Part shown: piece after piece, positions 1-8,851 of the stretch
Layout of the letters: each line of letters starts with the position of its first letter
Position numbering within the stretch: the first letter of the stretch is position 1
Origin: Streptomyces sp. S4.7
Lineage (GTDB): Bacteria; Actinomycetota; Actinomycetes; Streptomycetales; Streptomycetaceae
Length of the DNA: 64,000 bases
Direction of reading: 5' to 3'
NCBI RefSeq assembly: GCF_010384365.1
Contig: NZ_CP048397.1
Span: 5,456,001 to 5,520,000 of the forward strand
Notes under the pieces: model-generated
What the model was told of the DNA's origin: nothing
What the model saw: only the letters and a program-made list of their open reading frames with translations
Databases searched by the model: none
Position numbers and translations under genes: made by a program

Positions 1-138
1 TACGACGGACTCAAGGAGCAGTTCGTCCGTATGGACCGCGAGGGCTTCCTCCCGCTGCCGCTGACCGAGCTGGTCTTCTTCGCGGAGGAGGCGGTGGGAG
101 CCCTCGCCTATCTGGAGGAGTCGGTCGGCGTCCGCTGA
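1..138 (+). CDS. C-terminal end of an unidentified protein, possibly LOG-type
   Basis: The window opens inside a gene read in frame 1. About 45 codons remain, ending in TGA at 136-138. The tail reads roughly YDGLKEQ, then GFLPLPL, then LVFFAEE and ends in LAYLEES. The spacing of a GFL turn, a short hydrophobic strand and an acidic ALAYL helix resembles the C-terminus of the LOG/TIGR00730 Rossmann-fold family (cytokinin-type nucleoside 5'-monophosphate phosphoribohydrolases). That is memory-based resemblance on a short fragment, so the identity is tentative. The next gene begins 73 bases downstream on the same strand. Confidence 0.6.
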   Translation, partial: YDGLKEQFVRMDREGFLPLPLTELVFFAEEAVGALAYLEESVGVR

Positions 139-211
139 CCGGCGACGGGGCCGTGGCGGACCGGGGGCGGGACCGTACGACCGCGGCATGGGGTGATGCG
201 AACATGACCCC

Positions 212-901
212 ATGGCTACCCATCTGATCACCGGTGCGGGCTCCGGCATCGGCGCCGCCGTCGCGCGCCGGCTGCACGAGCGCGGCGACGACCTGCTGCT
301 CTTCGCCCGCGACGCGGCCCGCGGCAAAGAACTCGCCGCGGCCCACCCCGGCTCCCGTGCGCTCGTCGGCGACCTCACGAATCCCGACCGGCTGTCCTGG
401 GCGCTGTCGCACCAGACACTCCCCGACCGGCTGGACTCACTCCTGCACATCGCGGGCATCGTCGACCTCGGCCCGGTCGGTGAGCTGACCCCCAAGGCGT
501 GGACGAGCCAGCTGAACGTGAATCTCGTCGCGCCCGCGGAGCTGACCCGGCTCTTCCTGCCCCAACTGCGCGCCTCGCAGGGCCAGGTGGTCTTCGTGAA
601 CTCGGGCGCCGGTCTGACCGCCCACGCGGGGTGGGCCGCGTACGGCGCCTCCAAGCACGGACTGAAGGCGCTCGCCGACGCCCTCCGTCAGGAGGAGCGA
701 CCGAACGGCGTCCGCGTCGCCTCGGTCTATCCGGGCCGCACGGCCACGCCCATGCAGCTCAAGGTGCACGGGCAGGAGGGCAAGGAGTACGACGCCTCCC
801 GCTGGATCGACCCGGAGTCGGTCGCGACGACGATCCTCACCGCCCTGGACCTGCCGCGCGACGCGGAGATCAACGACCTGACGGTGCGGCCGGGACGATG
901 A
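212..901 (+). CDS. Short-chain dehydrogenase/reductase (SDR)
   Basis: A 229-residue classical-size SDR, a cytoplasmic NAD(P)-dependent oxidoreductase of unknown substrate. The nucleotide-binding glycine motif TGAGSGIG is at residues 7-14. The usual NNAG motif is present only as HIAG near 79-82. The catalytic set is Ser131, Tyr144 and Lys148 (YGASK). The protein is at the short end of the family and its C-terminal substrate lid is small. The ATG at 212 is used because the nearby ATG at 204 is out of frame. The gene's TGA overlaps the ATG of the next gene (ATGA at 898-901), so it is translationally coupled to the MetE-like gene. No partner or pathway can be inferred from the sequence alone. Confidence 0.9.
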   Translation: MATHLITGAGSGIGAAVARRLHERGDDLLLFARDAARGKELAAAHPGSRALVGDLTNPDRLSWALSHQTLPDRLDSLLHIAGIVDLGPVGELTPKAWTSQLNVNLVAPAELTRLFLPQLRASQGQVVFVNSGAGLTAHAGWAAYGASKHGLKALADALRQEERPNGVRVASVYPGRTATPMQLKVHGQEGKEYDASRWIDPESVATTILTALDLPRDAEINDLTVRPGR

Positions 902-1941
902 ACGCGACCGACAGCGCAACCCACGACGAGAGCGGCACCCGCGCCCCGGCGAAAGCCCTGTGGGGCGCCGCCACCGGCGTCGGGTCGATGCCCGGCGAGG
1001 ACGCGCGTGAGACGGCCAAGGGCGTCACCGGCACCTACGAGGACTTCCCGCACCTCGCCGAACTGCCCGCGCGCGGCCCCGGCGCCGACATGATCGGCCG
1101 GACCGCCGGCCTGCTCGTCGAGGTCTTCGCCCGTGTGGAGCCCAGCGGCTGGCGCATCGGTGACCGCCCCGGCCGCGACACCCGCCGGGCCCGGTCCTGG
1201 CTCGGCGAGGACCTGGACGCGCTCGAAGAGTTCACCCAGGGGTACGAGGGCCCGCTCAAGGTCCAGGCGGTCGGTCCGTGGACGCTCGCCGCCGCGCTGG
1301 AACTGCGCAACGGCGAGTCGGCGCTCAGCGACCCCGGCGCCTGCCGCGACCTCGCCGGATCCCTGGTGGAGGGCCTGACGGCGCATCTCGCCGACGTACG
1401 GCGCAGGGTGCCCGGCGCCACGCCCGTGCTCCAGCTCGACGAGCCGTCCCTCACCGCCGTACTGCGCGGGCAGATCAGAACCGCCAGCGGCTACCGGACC
1501 CACCGGGCGGTGGACCGGCAGGTCGTCGAGGACGCGCTGCGCCAGGTGATGAGGGCGAACGACGGCCCCGCCGTCGTGCACTCCTGCGCCCCCGACGTGC
1601 CGTTCGCGCTGCTGCGCCGTGCCGAGGCGGCGGCCGTGTCGTTCGACTTCTCGCTCCTCACCGAGCGTGACGAGGAGCCGATCGGTGAGGCGGTGGAGGG
1701 CGGCGTGAAACTCCTCGCCGGAGTCGTGCCGGGCACGGACACCCCGTTGTCAGACCCGGGGGGTAGCGTCATGGGTATCAGAACGCTGTGGCGCAGGCTG
1801 GGGCTGGATCCGGGGACTCTCGCGGAGTCCGTGGTGATCACCCCGTCGTGCGGGCTCGCGGGTGCTTCGCCCGAGTATGCCCGTGCCGCGATGGCGCACT
1901 GTGTCAGGGCGGCGCGGTCCCTCGCGGACAACCCTGAGTGA
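898..1941 (+). CDS. MetE C-terminal-like (cobalamin-independent methionine synthase family) protein
   Basis: A 347-residue protein resembling the C-terminal catalytic half of cobalamin-independent methionine synthase, a UROD/MetE-like TIM barrel. An early GSMPG motif (about residues 24-28) matches the start of that domain. A putative zinc-ligand cluster is formed by His-Ser-Cys near residue 227 and a second Cys in CGLAG near 318. The N-terminal half of true MetE is missing, so it may be a methyltransferase with a substrate other than methyltetrahydrofolate. It starts at the ATG overlapping the SDR stop codon and ends 70 bases before the chosen ligA start. The three genes are probably co-transcribed. 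Family call is good, exact reaction unknown. Confidence 0.8.
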   Translation: MNATDSATHDESGTRAPAKALWGAATGVGSMPGEDARETAKGVTGTYEDFPHLAELPARGPGADMIGRTAGLLVEVFARVEPSGWRIGDRPGRDTRRARSWLGEDLDALEEFTQGYEGPLKVQAVGPWTLAAALELRNGESALSDPGACRDLAGSLVEGLTAHLADVRRRVPGATPVLQLDEPSLTAVLRGQIRTASGYRTHRAVDRQVVEDALRQVMRANDGPAVVHSCAPDVPFALLRRAEAAAVSFDFSLLTERDEEPIGEAVEGGVKLLAGVVPGTDTPLSDPGGSVMGIRTLWRRLGLDPGTLAESVVITPSCGLAGASPEYARAAMAHCVRAARSLADNPE

Positions 1942-2011
1942 CATTTCCGAGACACGGGTCGCGCTGATCGCGGGACTCGCGGTGATCGCGGTGAAACGGG
2001 AGGACGAAACG

Positions 2012-4276
2012 GTGGCCGGCGAACAGCAGACGGCAGTGCCCGCGGAAGCGCGGGAGCGACACGCGCACCTCGCCGAACAGGTCGAGGAGCACCGGTTCCG
2101 CTACTACGTGAAGGACCAGCCGGTCGTCAGCGACGGCGAGTTCGACAAGCTGCTGCGCGCCCTGGAGGCGCTGGAGGAGCAGTACGCGCAGCTGCGTACG
2201 CCCGACTCGCCGACCCAGAAGGTCGCGGGGGCGTACGAGACGGAGTTCACCGCGGTCGAGCACCGCGAGCGCATGCTCTCCCTGGACAACGCGTTCGACG
2301 ACGAGGAGCTGGCCGCCTGGGCGGAGCGCGTCGCCCGGGACGTGGGCGCGCCGGGTTACCACTTCCTGTGCGAGCTGAAGGTGGACGGACTCGCCGTCAA
2401 TCTGACGTACGAGCAGGGCAGGCTGACGCGTGCCGCCACCCGCGGCGACGGCCGCACCGGCGAGGACATCACACCCAACGTCCGTACGATCGCCGAGATC
2501 CCGCACCGGCTGAAGGGCGACCGCGTTCCTGAGCTGGTCGAGATCCGTGGCGAGGTCTACTTCCCGATGGACGGCTTCCAGGAGCTCAACGCACGGCTGG
2601 TCGCGGCCGGTGACAAGCCGTTCGCCAACCCGCGCAACGCGGCGGCGGGTTCGCTGCGCCAGAAGGACCCGAAGGTCACGGCGTCGCGCCCGCTGCACAT
2701 GGTGGTGCACGGCATCGGCGCGCGCGAGGGCTTCGACATCGACTGCCTGTCGCACGCCTACGAACTGCTGGAGGAGTGGGGCCTGCCGACCGCCCAGCAC
2801 AACAAGGTCGTCGAAGACCTGGCGGGGGTGCGGGAGTTCATCTCCTACTTCGGGGAGAACCGCCACTCCGTCCAGCACGAGATCGACGGTGTCGTGGTCA
2901 AGCTGGACGAGATCTCCCTTCAGGGGAGACTCGGCTCGACCTCCCGCGCCCCGCGCTGGGCGATCGCCTGGAAGTACGCGCCGGAGGAGGTCAACACCAA
3001 ACTGGTCGACATCCGGGTCGGCGTCGGACGCACCGGCCGGGTCACTCCGTACGCGGTGGTCGAGCCGGTCCATGTCGCGGGCTCCGAGGTCGAGTTCGCG
3101 ACGCTGCACAACCAGGAGGTGGTGAAGGCGAAGGGTGTCCTCATCGGTGACACGGTCGTGCTGCGCAAGGCGGGCGACGTCATCCCGGAGATCCTCGGTC
3201 CGGTCGCCGATCTGCGGGACGGCAGCGAGCGCGAGTTCGAGATGCCGGCCGTGTGTCCCGAGTGCGGCACCGAGCTGCGGGCCATGAAGGAGGGCGACAT
3301 CGACCTCCGCTGCCCCAACGGCCGCTCCTGCCCGGCCCAGTTGCGCGAGCGGTTGTTCTATCTCGGCGGCCGTAAATGCCTGGACATCGAGAACTTCGGA
3401 TATGTCGCCGCCGCCGCGCTGACCAAGCCTCTGGAGCCTTCGACGCCCCCGCTGCTCGACGAGGGCGACCTCTTCACCCTCACCGTGGACCAGCTGCTGC
3501 CCATCAAGGCGTATGTGCTCGACATGGACAGCGGCCTGCCCAAGCGCGACCCAAAGACCGGCGAGGAGAAGGTCGTCACCGTCTTCGCCAACCAGGAGGG
3601 CGAGCCGAAGAAGAACGCGCTGGCGATGCTGGAGCACATCGCGGCCGCCAAGGAACGCCCCCTGGCCCGGATCATCGCCGGACTGTCCATCCGGCACGTG
3701 GGACCGGTCGCCTCGGTCGCGCTGGCCAGGGAATTCCGGTCCGTCGACCGGATCGAGCGGGCCACCGAGGAGGAGCTGGCGGCCGTCGAGGGCGTCGGCC
3801 CGACCATCGCCGCCTCGCTCAAGCAGTGGTTCGAGGTGGACTGGCACCGCGAGATCCTGCGCAAGTGGCGGGAGGCCGGGGTCCGGATGGAGGACGAGGG
3901 CGGCGGCGAGGACGAGGGTCCGCGCCCGCTGGCGGGTCTCACCGTGGTCGTCACGGGCACGTTGGAAAATCACACCAGGGATGGCGCGAAAGAGGCGCTC
4001 CAGACGCTCGGAGCGAAAGTCACCGGCGCCGTGTCGAAGAAGACCGCCTTCGTGGTGGTAGGTGAGAACCCCGGCTCCAAGTTCGACAAGGCGATGCAGC
4101 TGAAGGTGCCGGTGCTCGACGAGACGGGCTTCGCCGTCCTGCTCGCCGAGGGCCCCGAAGCGGCGCGAGAGGCCGCGGTACAGGCGCCACAGGCCCCTGA
4201 GGACGGTGCGCGGGAACCGGCCAAGGACGTCCCCCGGACGGCTGACGGTACGTCTGCCGAGAGCGGGACCGACTGA
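2012..4276 (+). CDS. ligA: NAD-dependent DNA ligase LigA
   Basis: A 754-residue NAD+-dependent ligase that seals nicks in replication and repair. The Ia domain (HFRYYVKDQPVVSDGEFD, about 28-45) is followed by the adenylation motif KVDG with the nucleophilic Lys123. An OB fold comes next. A four-cysteine zinc finger lies around residues 415-440 (CPEC ... C ... C). Helix-hairpin-helix segments (for example GVGPTIAASL near 595) follow, and a BRCT domain (GLTVVVTGTL) runs from about 637 to 715. The C-terminal 40 residues are Ala/Glu-rich and disordered. I chose GTG 2012 because GGGAGGA sits about 7 bases upstream and the protein then begins like known Streptomyces LigA. GTG 1991 is an in-frame alternative. 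Single-copy housekeeping gene. Confidence 0.97.
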   Translation: MAGEQQTAVPAEARERHAHLAEQVEEHRFRYYVKDQPVVSDGEFDKLLRALEALEEQYAQLRTPDSPTQKVAGAYETEFTAVEHRERMLSLDNAFDDEELAAWAERVARDVGAPGYHFLCELKVDGLAVNLTYEQGRLTRAATRGDGRTGEDITPNVRTIAEIPHRLKGDRVPELVEIRGEVYFPMDGFQELNARLVAAGDKPFANPRNAAAGSLRQKDPKVTASRPLHMVVHGIGAREGFDIDCLSHAYELLEEWGLPTAQHNKVVEDLAGVREFISYFGENRHSVQHEIDGVVVKLDEISLQGRLGSTSRAPRWAIAWKYAPEEVNTKLVDIRVGVGRTGRVTPYAVVEPVHVAGSEVEFATLHNQEVVKAKGVLIGDTVVLRKAGDVIPEILGPVADLRDGSEREFEMPAVCPECGTELRAMKEGDIDLRCPNGRSCPAQLRERLFYLGGRKCLDIENFGYVAAAALTKPLEPSTPPLLDEGDLFTLTVDQLLPIKAYVLDMDSGLPKRDPKTGEEKVVTVFANQEGEPKKNALAMLEHIAAAKERPLARIIAGLSIRHVGPVASVALAREFRSVDRIERATEEELAAVEGVGPTIAASLKQWFEVDWHREILRKWREAGVRMEDEGGGEDEGPRPLAGLTVVVTGTLENHTRDGAKEALQTLGAKVTGAVSKKTAFVVVGENPGSKFDKAMQLKVPVLDETGFAVLLAEGPEAAREAAVQAPQAPEDGAREPAKDVPRTADGTSAESGTD

Positions 4277-4316
4277 CCGAACGGGCACAACAAGCCCTCG
4301 TAGGTCACCCGTTCGG
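4277..4316 (+). terminator. Probable ligA terminator hairpin
   Basis: A 9-base inverted repeat, CCGAACGGG (4277-4285) with CCCGTTCGG (4308-4316), directly follows the ligA stop codon. The loop is 22 bases and there is no T tract. The remaining ~195 bases before the next start hold no gene. They contain a short TGGCA/TGCCA dyad at 4454-4471. Confidence 0.5.
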
Positions 4317-4511
4317 ACGCATACCAGATGGATACGGAAGGGCGGGTTGCATTCGGGCAACAGCGGTAGAGCGCTGCCCGCCGACGCCGTTCGCGGCCTA
4401 CTGTTGAGGGGTACGCCTGTCGTGCACGGCTGCGTGTGGGAAATCAGCCGTGGTGGCATGACAACGTGCCATCGCGTGGTAACGGCACTGCCGGCTGTGA
4501 GAGGGACGGGA

Positions 4512-6638
4512 ATGAAACCGACCGAGAGCGCCGCCCCGGTCTCACGCCCGCGTGGATTCGCGGGGCCTGGAGGCATGTCGGCCAGAGTGCCCCTCGTCGT
4601 GGTGGGACTCGCCGCCGCCGTGCTGGCACTGGGCGTATCCCTGAAGCTGCGGGACGGCGACGCGCTCTTCCCGGGCGGCACCACCGGCTGGTCGCTCGCC
4701 GTGCTCACCGGCATCGTGGTCGGTCATCTCGTCGCACTCGGCCGCGACCGCTGGTGGGGCGGCACGGGTTCCGGCGCCGCCCTCACCCTCGCAGTGCTGC
4801 TCCTGTACGGCTGGGTGGCCGCCGGACTGGTCAGCTTCGCGGTCGTGGTGCTGGTCGGCATCGCCCGCAGACACCGCTGGCGGCAGGGCGCGCTGCACGG
4901 CGCCGTGGACATCCTCGGCATCGGGGCCGCCGCGCTGGTCCTGCTCGCCTTCGACGACGTACCGACGGTCGCCGAGCCGTGGCAGCCCCTCCACTGGGGG
5001 ATCGGCACCGTCCCCGAAATCGTCCTGGCGGCCGGGGCGTATCTGCTGGTGACCCGGCTGCTCCTGTGGTATTCGCTGACCCCGCAGGGCGGCGGCCTGC
5101 CCACCGTGGCCCGCACGGCACTCCTGCGCCAGGGCCTGCTCGCCGTCGCGCTGCTCGGGATCACCCCGCTCATCTGTGTGGTCGCCGTGTCCCGGCCGGT
5201 GGTGCTGCCGCTGTTCGCCGTCCCGCTGATCGCCCTCGACTCCACGCTCTGGATCGCCAGGGCGCGCGCCGAGGAGCAGCTGCGCGACCCCCTGACCGGG
5301 CTGCCCAACCGGCAGTGGCTTCTCGAACGGACATGGACGGCGCTGGAGGAGGCCAAGAACCTCGGCGCACGCTCCGCGCTGGTCCTGATCGACCTCGACC
5401 GGTTCCGCTCGGTCAACGACACGCTCGGCCATCTCGCGGGCGACAGACTGCTGTTGCAGATAGCGGACCGGCTCAAGCTGGCCCTGCCGCGCGGGGCGGA
5501 GGCCGCGCGGCTCGGTGGCGACGAGTTCGCCGTACTGCTGCCGCTGGTCGACTCCACGACCAGCGCCCAGCGCGTGGCCCGCCATCTCGCGGCGGAGCTG
5601 TCCTCGCCGCTCGATCTGGACGGCCTGACGCTCGTCCTGGAGGCGAGCGCCGGCGTCGCGGTCTACCCCGAGCACGCGGTGGACGCCGAAGGGCTGCTCC
5701 AGCGGGCCGACGTCGCGATGTACCAGGCCAAGCGGGACCGTACGGGCGTGGAGGTGTACGAGTCCAAGCGCGACTCCAACACCCCCGACCGGCTCGGTCT
5801 GTTGGGCGATCTGCGGCGCGCGCTCGACGCGGGTGACGTGGAGCTTCACTACCAGCCCAAGGTCCGCTTCGACGGCCAGGTCGTCGGTCTGGAGGCACTC
5901 GTACGGTGGGTGCATCCGGACCGGGGGAGGGTGCCCCCGGACGAGTTCATCGCCATCGCCGAGTCCTCGGGTCTGATGCCGTATCTCACCGAGTACGTAC
6001 TGGAATCGGCTCTCGGCCAGGTCGCCCGCTGGCGGTCCCAGGGCCTGTTCGTCCCGGTGGCCGTCAACGTCTCGCCGCGTGACGTCCACACCCCGGGCTT
6101 CGCCGGCGCGGTCGCCGCGCGGCTCGCCCGGCACGGTGTCCCGGCCGGCGCGCTCCAACTGGAGATAACCGAGCACGTGCTGCTGGAGGACCCGCAGCGG
6201 GCCGCCGACACCCTGGCGGGTCTGACGGGCCACGGCGTGAAGATGTCCCTCGACGACTTCGGCACGGGCTACTCGTCGCTGGTGCATCTGCGCCGCCTGC
6301 CGGTGAGCGAGCTGAAGATCGACCGCTCGTTCGTGGCCCGCCTCGCCATCGACACCGAGGACGCGGAGATCGTCCGCTGCACCATCGACCTCGCCCACTC
6401 GCTGGGCCTGGTGGTCGTCGCCGAGGGCGTCGAGGACGACGAGACCTGGGAGCGCCTGCGCGATCTGGGCTGCGACGCCGTCCAGGGCTGGCTCGTGGCC
6501 GCCGCGATGCCCCCGCACGAGGCGACGTCCTGGCTGCTCGCCCGCGGCGAGACGGGCTGGCACCGCCCGCCGCCCGCACCGGCCCTGGAGCCCCCGCGCA
6601 GCGACGCGTCGGGCCCGTCCAGCCGCGTCGTCCAGTAG
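4512..6638 (+). CDS. rmdB: Membrane GGDEF-EAL cyclic-di-GMP enzyme, RmdB type
   Basis: A 708-residue protein with about 200 residues of N-terminal membrane segments, then a GGDEF domain and an EAL domain. The diguanylate cyclase signature LGGDEF is intact near 334-339. The canonical inhibitory RxxD at five residues before it is absent (PRGA instead). The phosphodiesterase motifs are complete: LEALVRW near 460-466, LEITEHVLLE, DDFGTGYS, KIDRSF and VVAEGVED. From memory it matches S. coelicolor RmdB (SCO5495), described as a c-di-GMP phosphodiesterase affecting development, and its place after ligA agrees. ATG 4512 has a GAGGGA-type RBS. ATG 4575 is a possible later start. Probably monocistronic. 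Confidence 0.9.
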   Translation: MKPTESAAPVSRPRGFAGPGGMSARVPLVVVGLAAAVLALGVSLKLRDGDALFPGGTTGWSLAVLTGIVVGHLVALGRDRWWGGTGSGAALTLAVLLLYGWVAAGLVSFAVVVLVGIARRHRWRQGALHGAVDILGIGAAALVLLAFDDVPTVAEPWQPLHWGIGTVPEIVLAAGAYLLVTRLLLWYSLTPQGGGLPTVARTALLRQGLLAVALLGITPLICVVAVSRPVVLPLFAVPLIALDSTLWIARARAEEQLRDPLTGLPNRQWLLERTWTALEEAKNLGARSALVLIDLDRFRSVNDTLGHLAGDRLLLQIADRLKLALPRGAEAARLGGDEFAVLLPLVDSTTSAQRVARHLAAELSSPLDLDGLTLVLEASAGVAVYPEHAVDAEGLLQRADVAMYQAKRDRTGVEVYESKRDSNTPDRLGLLGDLRRALDAGDVELHYQPKVRFDGQVVGLEALVRWVHPDRGRVPPDEFIAIAESSGLMPYLTEYVLESALGQVARWRSQGLFVPVAVNVSPRDVHTPGFAGAVAARLARHGVPAGALQLEITEHVLLEDPQRAADTLAGLTGHGVKMSLDDFGTGYSSLVHLRRLPVSELKIDRSFVARLAIDTEDAEIVRCTIDLAHSLGLVVVAEGVEDDETWERLRDLGCDAVQGWLVAAAMPPHEATSWLLARGETGWHRPPPAPALEPPRSDASGPSSRVVQ

Positions 6639-6735
6639 CCCGCGCCCGCGCCCGCCGAGGGCCGGGACAGGGACCCGGGCCGGAGCCGGATCCGGGATGC
6701 GGGAAACCGTTTCGTGGGCACGGTGCCGCGCCCCA

Positions 6736-6741
6736 TAGGAT
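6736..6741 (+). promoter_or_regulatory. Candidate -10 element for gatC operon
   Basis: TAGGAT lies 39 bases before the gatC ATG and resembles the TAGRRT -10 of vegetative Streptomyces promoters. The best upstream hexamer, TTCGTG at 6711-6716, is a weak -35 with a 19-base spacer. Weak evidence. Confidence 0.3.
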
Positions 6742-6779
6742 TGGGTCAAAATCCCGACACTCACCCAGAGGATCGCTGC

Positions 6780-7076
6780 ATGCCTGGCATCACGCGCGAG
6801 GAGGTCGCCCACCTCGCACGGCTGGCGCGTCTGGAGCTGAAGGGCGAAGAGCTCGATCACTTCGCCGGTCAGCTCGACGACATCATCGGCGCGGTCGCCC
6901 GCGTATCCGAGGTCGCCGACCAAGACGTCCCGCCGACCTCGCACCCGCTGCCGCTGACGAACGTCATGCGCGCGGACGAGGTACGCCCCTCGCTCACCCC
7001 CGAGCAGGCGCTCTCCGGCGCCCCGGCCCAGGAACAGCAGCGTTTCAAGGTGCCGCAGATCCTGGGGGAGGACTAA
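6780..7076 (+). CDS. gatC: Aspartyl/glutamyl-tRNA amidotransferase subunit C
   Basis: A 98-residue GatC, the small belt subunit that holds GatA and GatB together in the enzyme that converts Glu-tRNA(Gln) and Asp-tRNA(Asn) to the amidated forms. The family N-terminus ITREEVAHLARLARLEL is at residues 4-20 and the conserved C-terminal RFKVPQILG at about 88-96. The ATG at 6780 follows GAGGATCG. The stop is 5 bases before gatA. Length is normal. Confidence 0.96.
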   Translation: MPGITREEVAHLARLARLELKGEELDHFAGQLDDIIGAVARVSEVADQDVPPTSHPLPLTNVMRADEVRPSLTPEQALSGAPAQEQQRFKVPQILGED

Positions 7077-7081
7077 CAGCC

Positions 7082-8587
7082 ATGACGGACATCAAGACCG
7101 ACATCATCAGGCTCACCGCCGCCGAGATCGCCGAGAAGGTCGTCTCCGGCGAGCTGACGGCCGTCGAGGTCACCGAGGCCCACCTCGCCCGTATCGAGGC
7201 CGTCGACGAGAAGGTGCACGCCTTCCTGCACGTCGACCGCGAAGGCGCCCTCGCGCAGGCCCGCGCCGTGGACGAGCAGAGGGCCAGGGGCGAGAAGCTC
7301 GGCCCGCTCGCCGGCGTCCCCCTCGCGCTGAAGGACATCTTCACCACCGAGGGCATCCCCACCACCGTCGGCTCCAAGATCCTCGAAGGCTGGATCCCGC
7401 CGTACGACGCGACGGTCACCCGGCGTCTGAAGGACGCCGGAGTCGTCATCCTCGGCAAGACCAACATGGACGAGTTCGCCATGGGATCCTCCACGGAGAA
7501 CAGCGCGTACGGTCCCACGGGCAACCCCTGGGACCTCACCCGCATCCCCGGCGGATCCGGCGGCGGCTCGTCGGCCTCCCTCGCCGCGTACGAGGCGCCG
7601 CTCGCCATCGGCACGGACACCGGCGGCTCCATCCGCCAGCCGGCGTCCGTCACCGGCACGGTCGGCGTCAAGCCCACCTACGGCGGCGTCTCCCGCTACG
7701 GCATGGTCGCCTTCTCGTCCTCGCTCGACCAGGGCGGTCCCTGCGCCCGTACGGTCCTGGACGCGGCCCTGCTCCACGAGGTCATCGCCGGGCACGACCC
7801 GCTCGACTCGACCTCCATCGACGCCCCCGTGCCCCCGGTGGTCGAGGCCGCCCGCAACGGCACCGTCGCCGGTATGCGCGTCGGCGTCGTCCGGCAGTTC
7901 TCCGGCGAGCACTACCAGGCCGGCGTCATGCAGCGCTTCGCCGAGTCCGTCGACCTCCTGAAGGAGCTCGGCGCGGAAGTGGTCGAGCTGGACTGCCCGT
8001 CCTTCGACCTCGGCCTCTCCGCGTACTACCTGATCGCCCCCTCCGAGTGCTCCTCGAACCTCGCGCGCTTCGACGCGATGCGCTACGGCCTGCGCGTCGG
8101 CGACGACGGCACCCGTTCGGCCGAGGACGTCACCGCCCTCACCCGTGAGGCGGGCTTCGGCGACGAGGTCAAGCGCCGCATCATGCTCGGTACGTACGCG
8201 CTCAGCTCCGGCTACTACGACGCGTACTACGGCTCCGCTCAGAAGGTCCGCACCCTCATCGTCCGGGACTTCGAGAAGGCCTTCGAGCAGGTCGACGTGA
8301 TCGTCTCGCCGACCACACCCACCACCGCGTTCGCGATCGGTGAACGCGCCGACGACCCGATGGCGATGTACCTTTCCGATCTGTGCACCATCCCGACCAA
8401 CCTGGCCGGAAACGCCGCCATGTCGCTGCCCTGCGGACTGGCGCCGGAGGACGGTCTGCCGGTCGGGCTGCAGATCATCGCCCCCGCGATGAAGGACGAC
8501 CGTCTCTACCGGGTAGGCGCCGCGGTCGAGGCGGCGTTCGTGGAACGCTGGGGACATCCGCTGTTGGAGGAGGCACCGTCGCTATGA
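7082..8587 (+). CDS. gatA: Aspartyl/glutamyl-tRNA amidotransferase subunit A
   Basis: A 501-residue amidase-signature protein, the glutaminase subunit of GatCAB. The catalytic Lys of ALKDIF lies near residue 83. The Gly/Ser-rich signature (PGGSGGGSSASLAA) is near 157-170 and contains the cis-Ser. The nucleophilic Ser of DTGGSIRQPAS is near 183. Length is typical. It starts with ATG 5 bases after gatC and ends in an ATGA overlap with a small membrane-protein gene, so the operon is translationally coupled. Genomes with GatCAB usually lack glutaminyl-tRNA synthetase, as expected for Streptomyces. Confidence 0.97.
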   Translation: MTDIKTDIIRLTAAEIAEKVVSGELTAVEVTEAHLARIEAVDEKVHAFLHVDREGALAQARAVDEQRARGEKLGPLAGVPLALKDIFTTEGIPTTVGSKILEGWIPPYDATVTRRLKDAGVVILGKTNMDEFAMGSSTENSAYGPTGNPWDLTRIPGGSGGGSSASLAAYEAPLAIGTDTGGSIRQPASVTGTVGVKPTYGGVSRYGMVAFSSSLDQGGPCARTVLDAALLHEVIAGHDPLDSTSIDAPVPPVVEAARNGTVAGMRVGVVRQFSGEHYQAGVMQRFAESVDLLKELGAEVVELDCPSFDLGLSAYYLIAPSECSSNLARFDAMRYGLRVGDDGTRSAEDVTALTREAGFGDEVKRRIMLGTYALSSGYYDAYYGSAQKVRTLIVRDFEKAFEQVDVIVSPTTPTTAFAIGERADDPMAMYLSDLCTIPTNLAGNAAMSLPCGLAPEDGLPVGLQIIAPAMKDDRLYRVGAAVEAAFVERWGHPLLEEAPSL

Positions 8588-8826
8588 GCGCAATGACCAA
8601 GAAGGCCAAGAGCTTCAAGAAGTCGAAGTCCGGCATGTACCTGTCGATCGGCACGACCGCTTTCGGAGCCGTCAGCGTTCTCAAGCAGGCCAAGCTGGCC
8701 CGCGAGGACAACGACACGCTGCGGCTGATCGACGCCGCCGTCTCCGCCGCCGCCATCGTCACCGGCATCGCTCTGCTCTACCGCGAGCTGAAGCGGCTGG
8801 GCGACGACGACGTCCTGCTGGGCTGA
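8584..8826 (+). CDS. Small conserved membrane protein inside the gat operon
   Basis: An 80-residue protein whose ATG overlaps the gatA stop (ATGA at 8584-8587). The N-terminus is very basic and Lys-rich (MTKKAKSFKKSKSG, residues 4-17). A hydrophobic stretch at about 45-65 (LIDAAVSAAAIVTGIALLYREL) could be one membrane helix, with a weaker hydrophobic stretch at about 18-32. It ends in an acidic DDD motif. I know of no assigned function. Its position between gatA and gatB, overlapping the former and 25 bases before the latter, makes it co-expressed with the amidotransferase. The basic head plus single helix would suit a membrane anchor or RNA-proximal peptide, which is speculation. Confidence 0.8.
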   Translation: MSAMTKKAKSFKKSKSGMYLSIGTTAFGAVSVLKQAKLAREDNDTLRLIDAAVSAAAIVTGIALLYRELKRLGDDDVLLG

Positions 8827-8851
8827 GCCCGCAGAGAGGGAAAGTTTCACC

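Noticed and set aside
1904..4714. 936-codon reverse frame over ligA
   Set aside because: It mirrors the ligA codons and shows no family motif.
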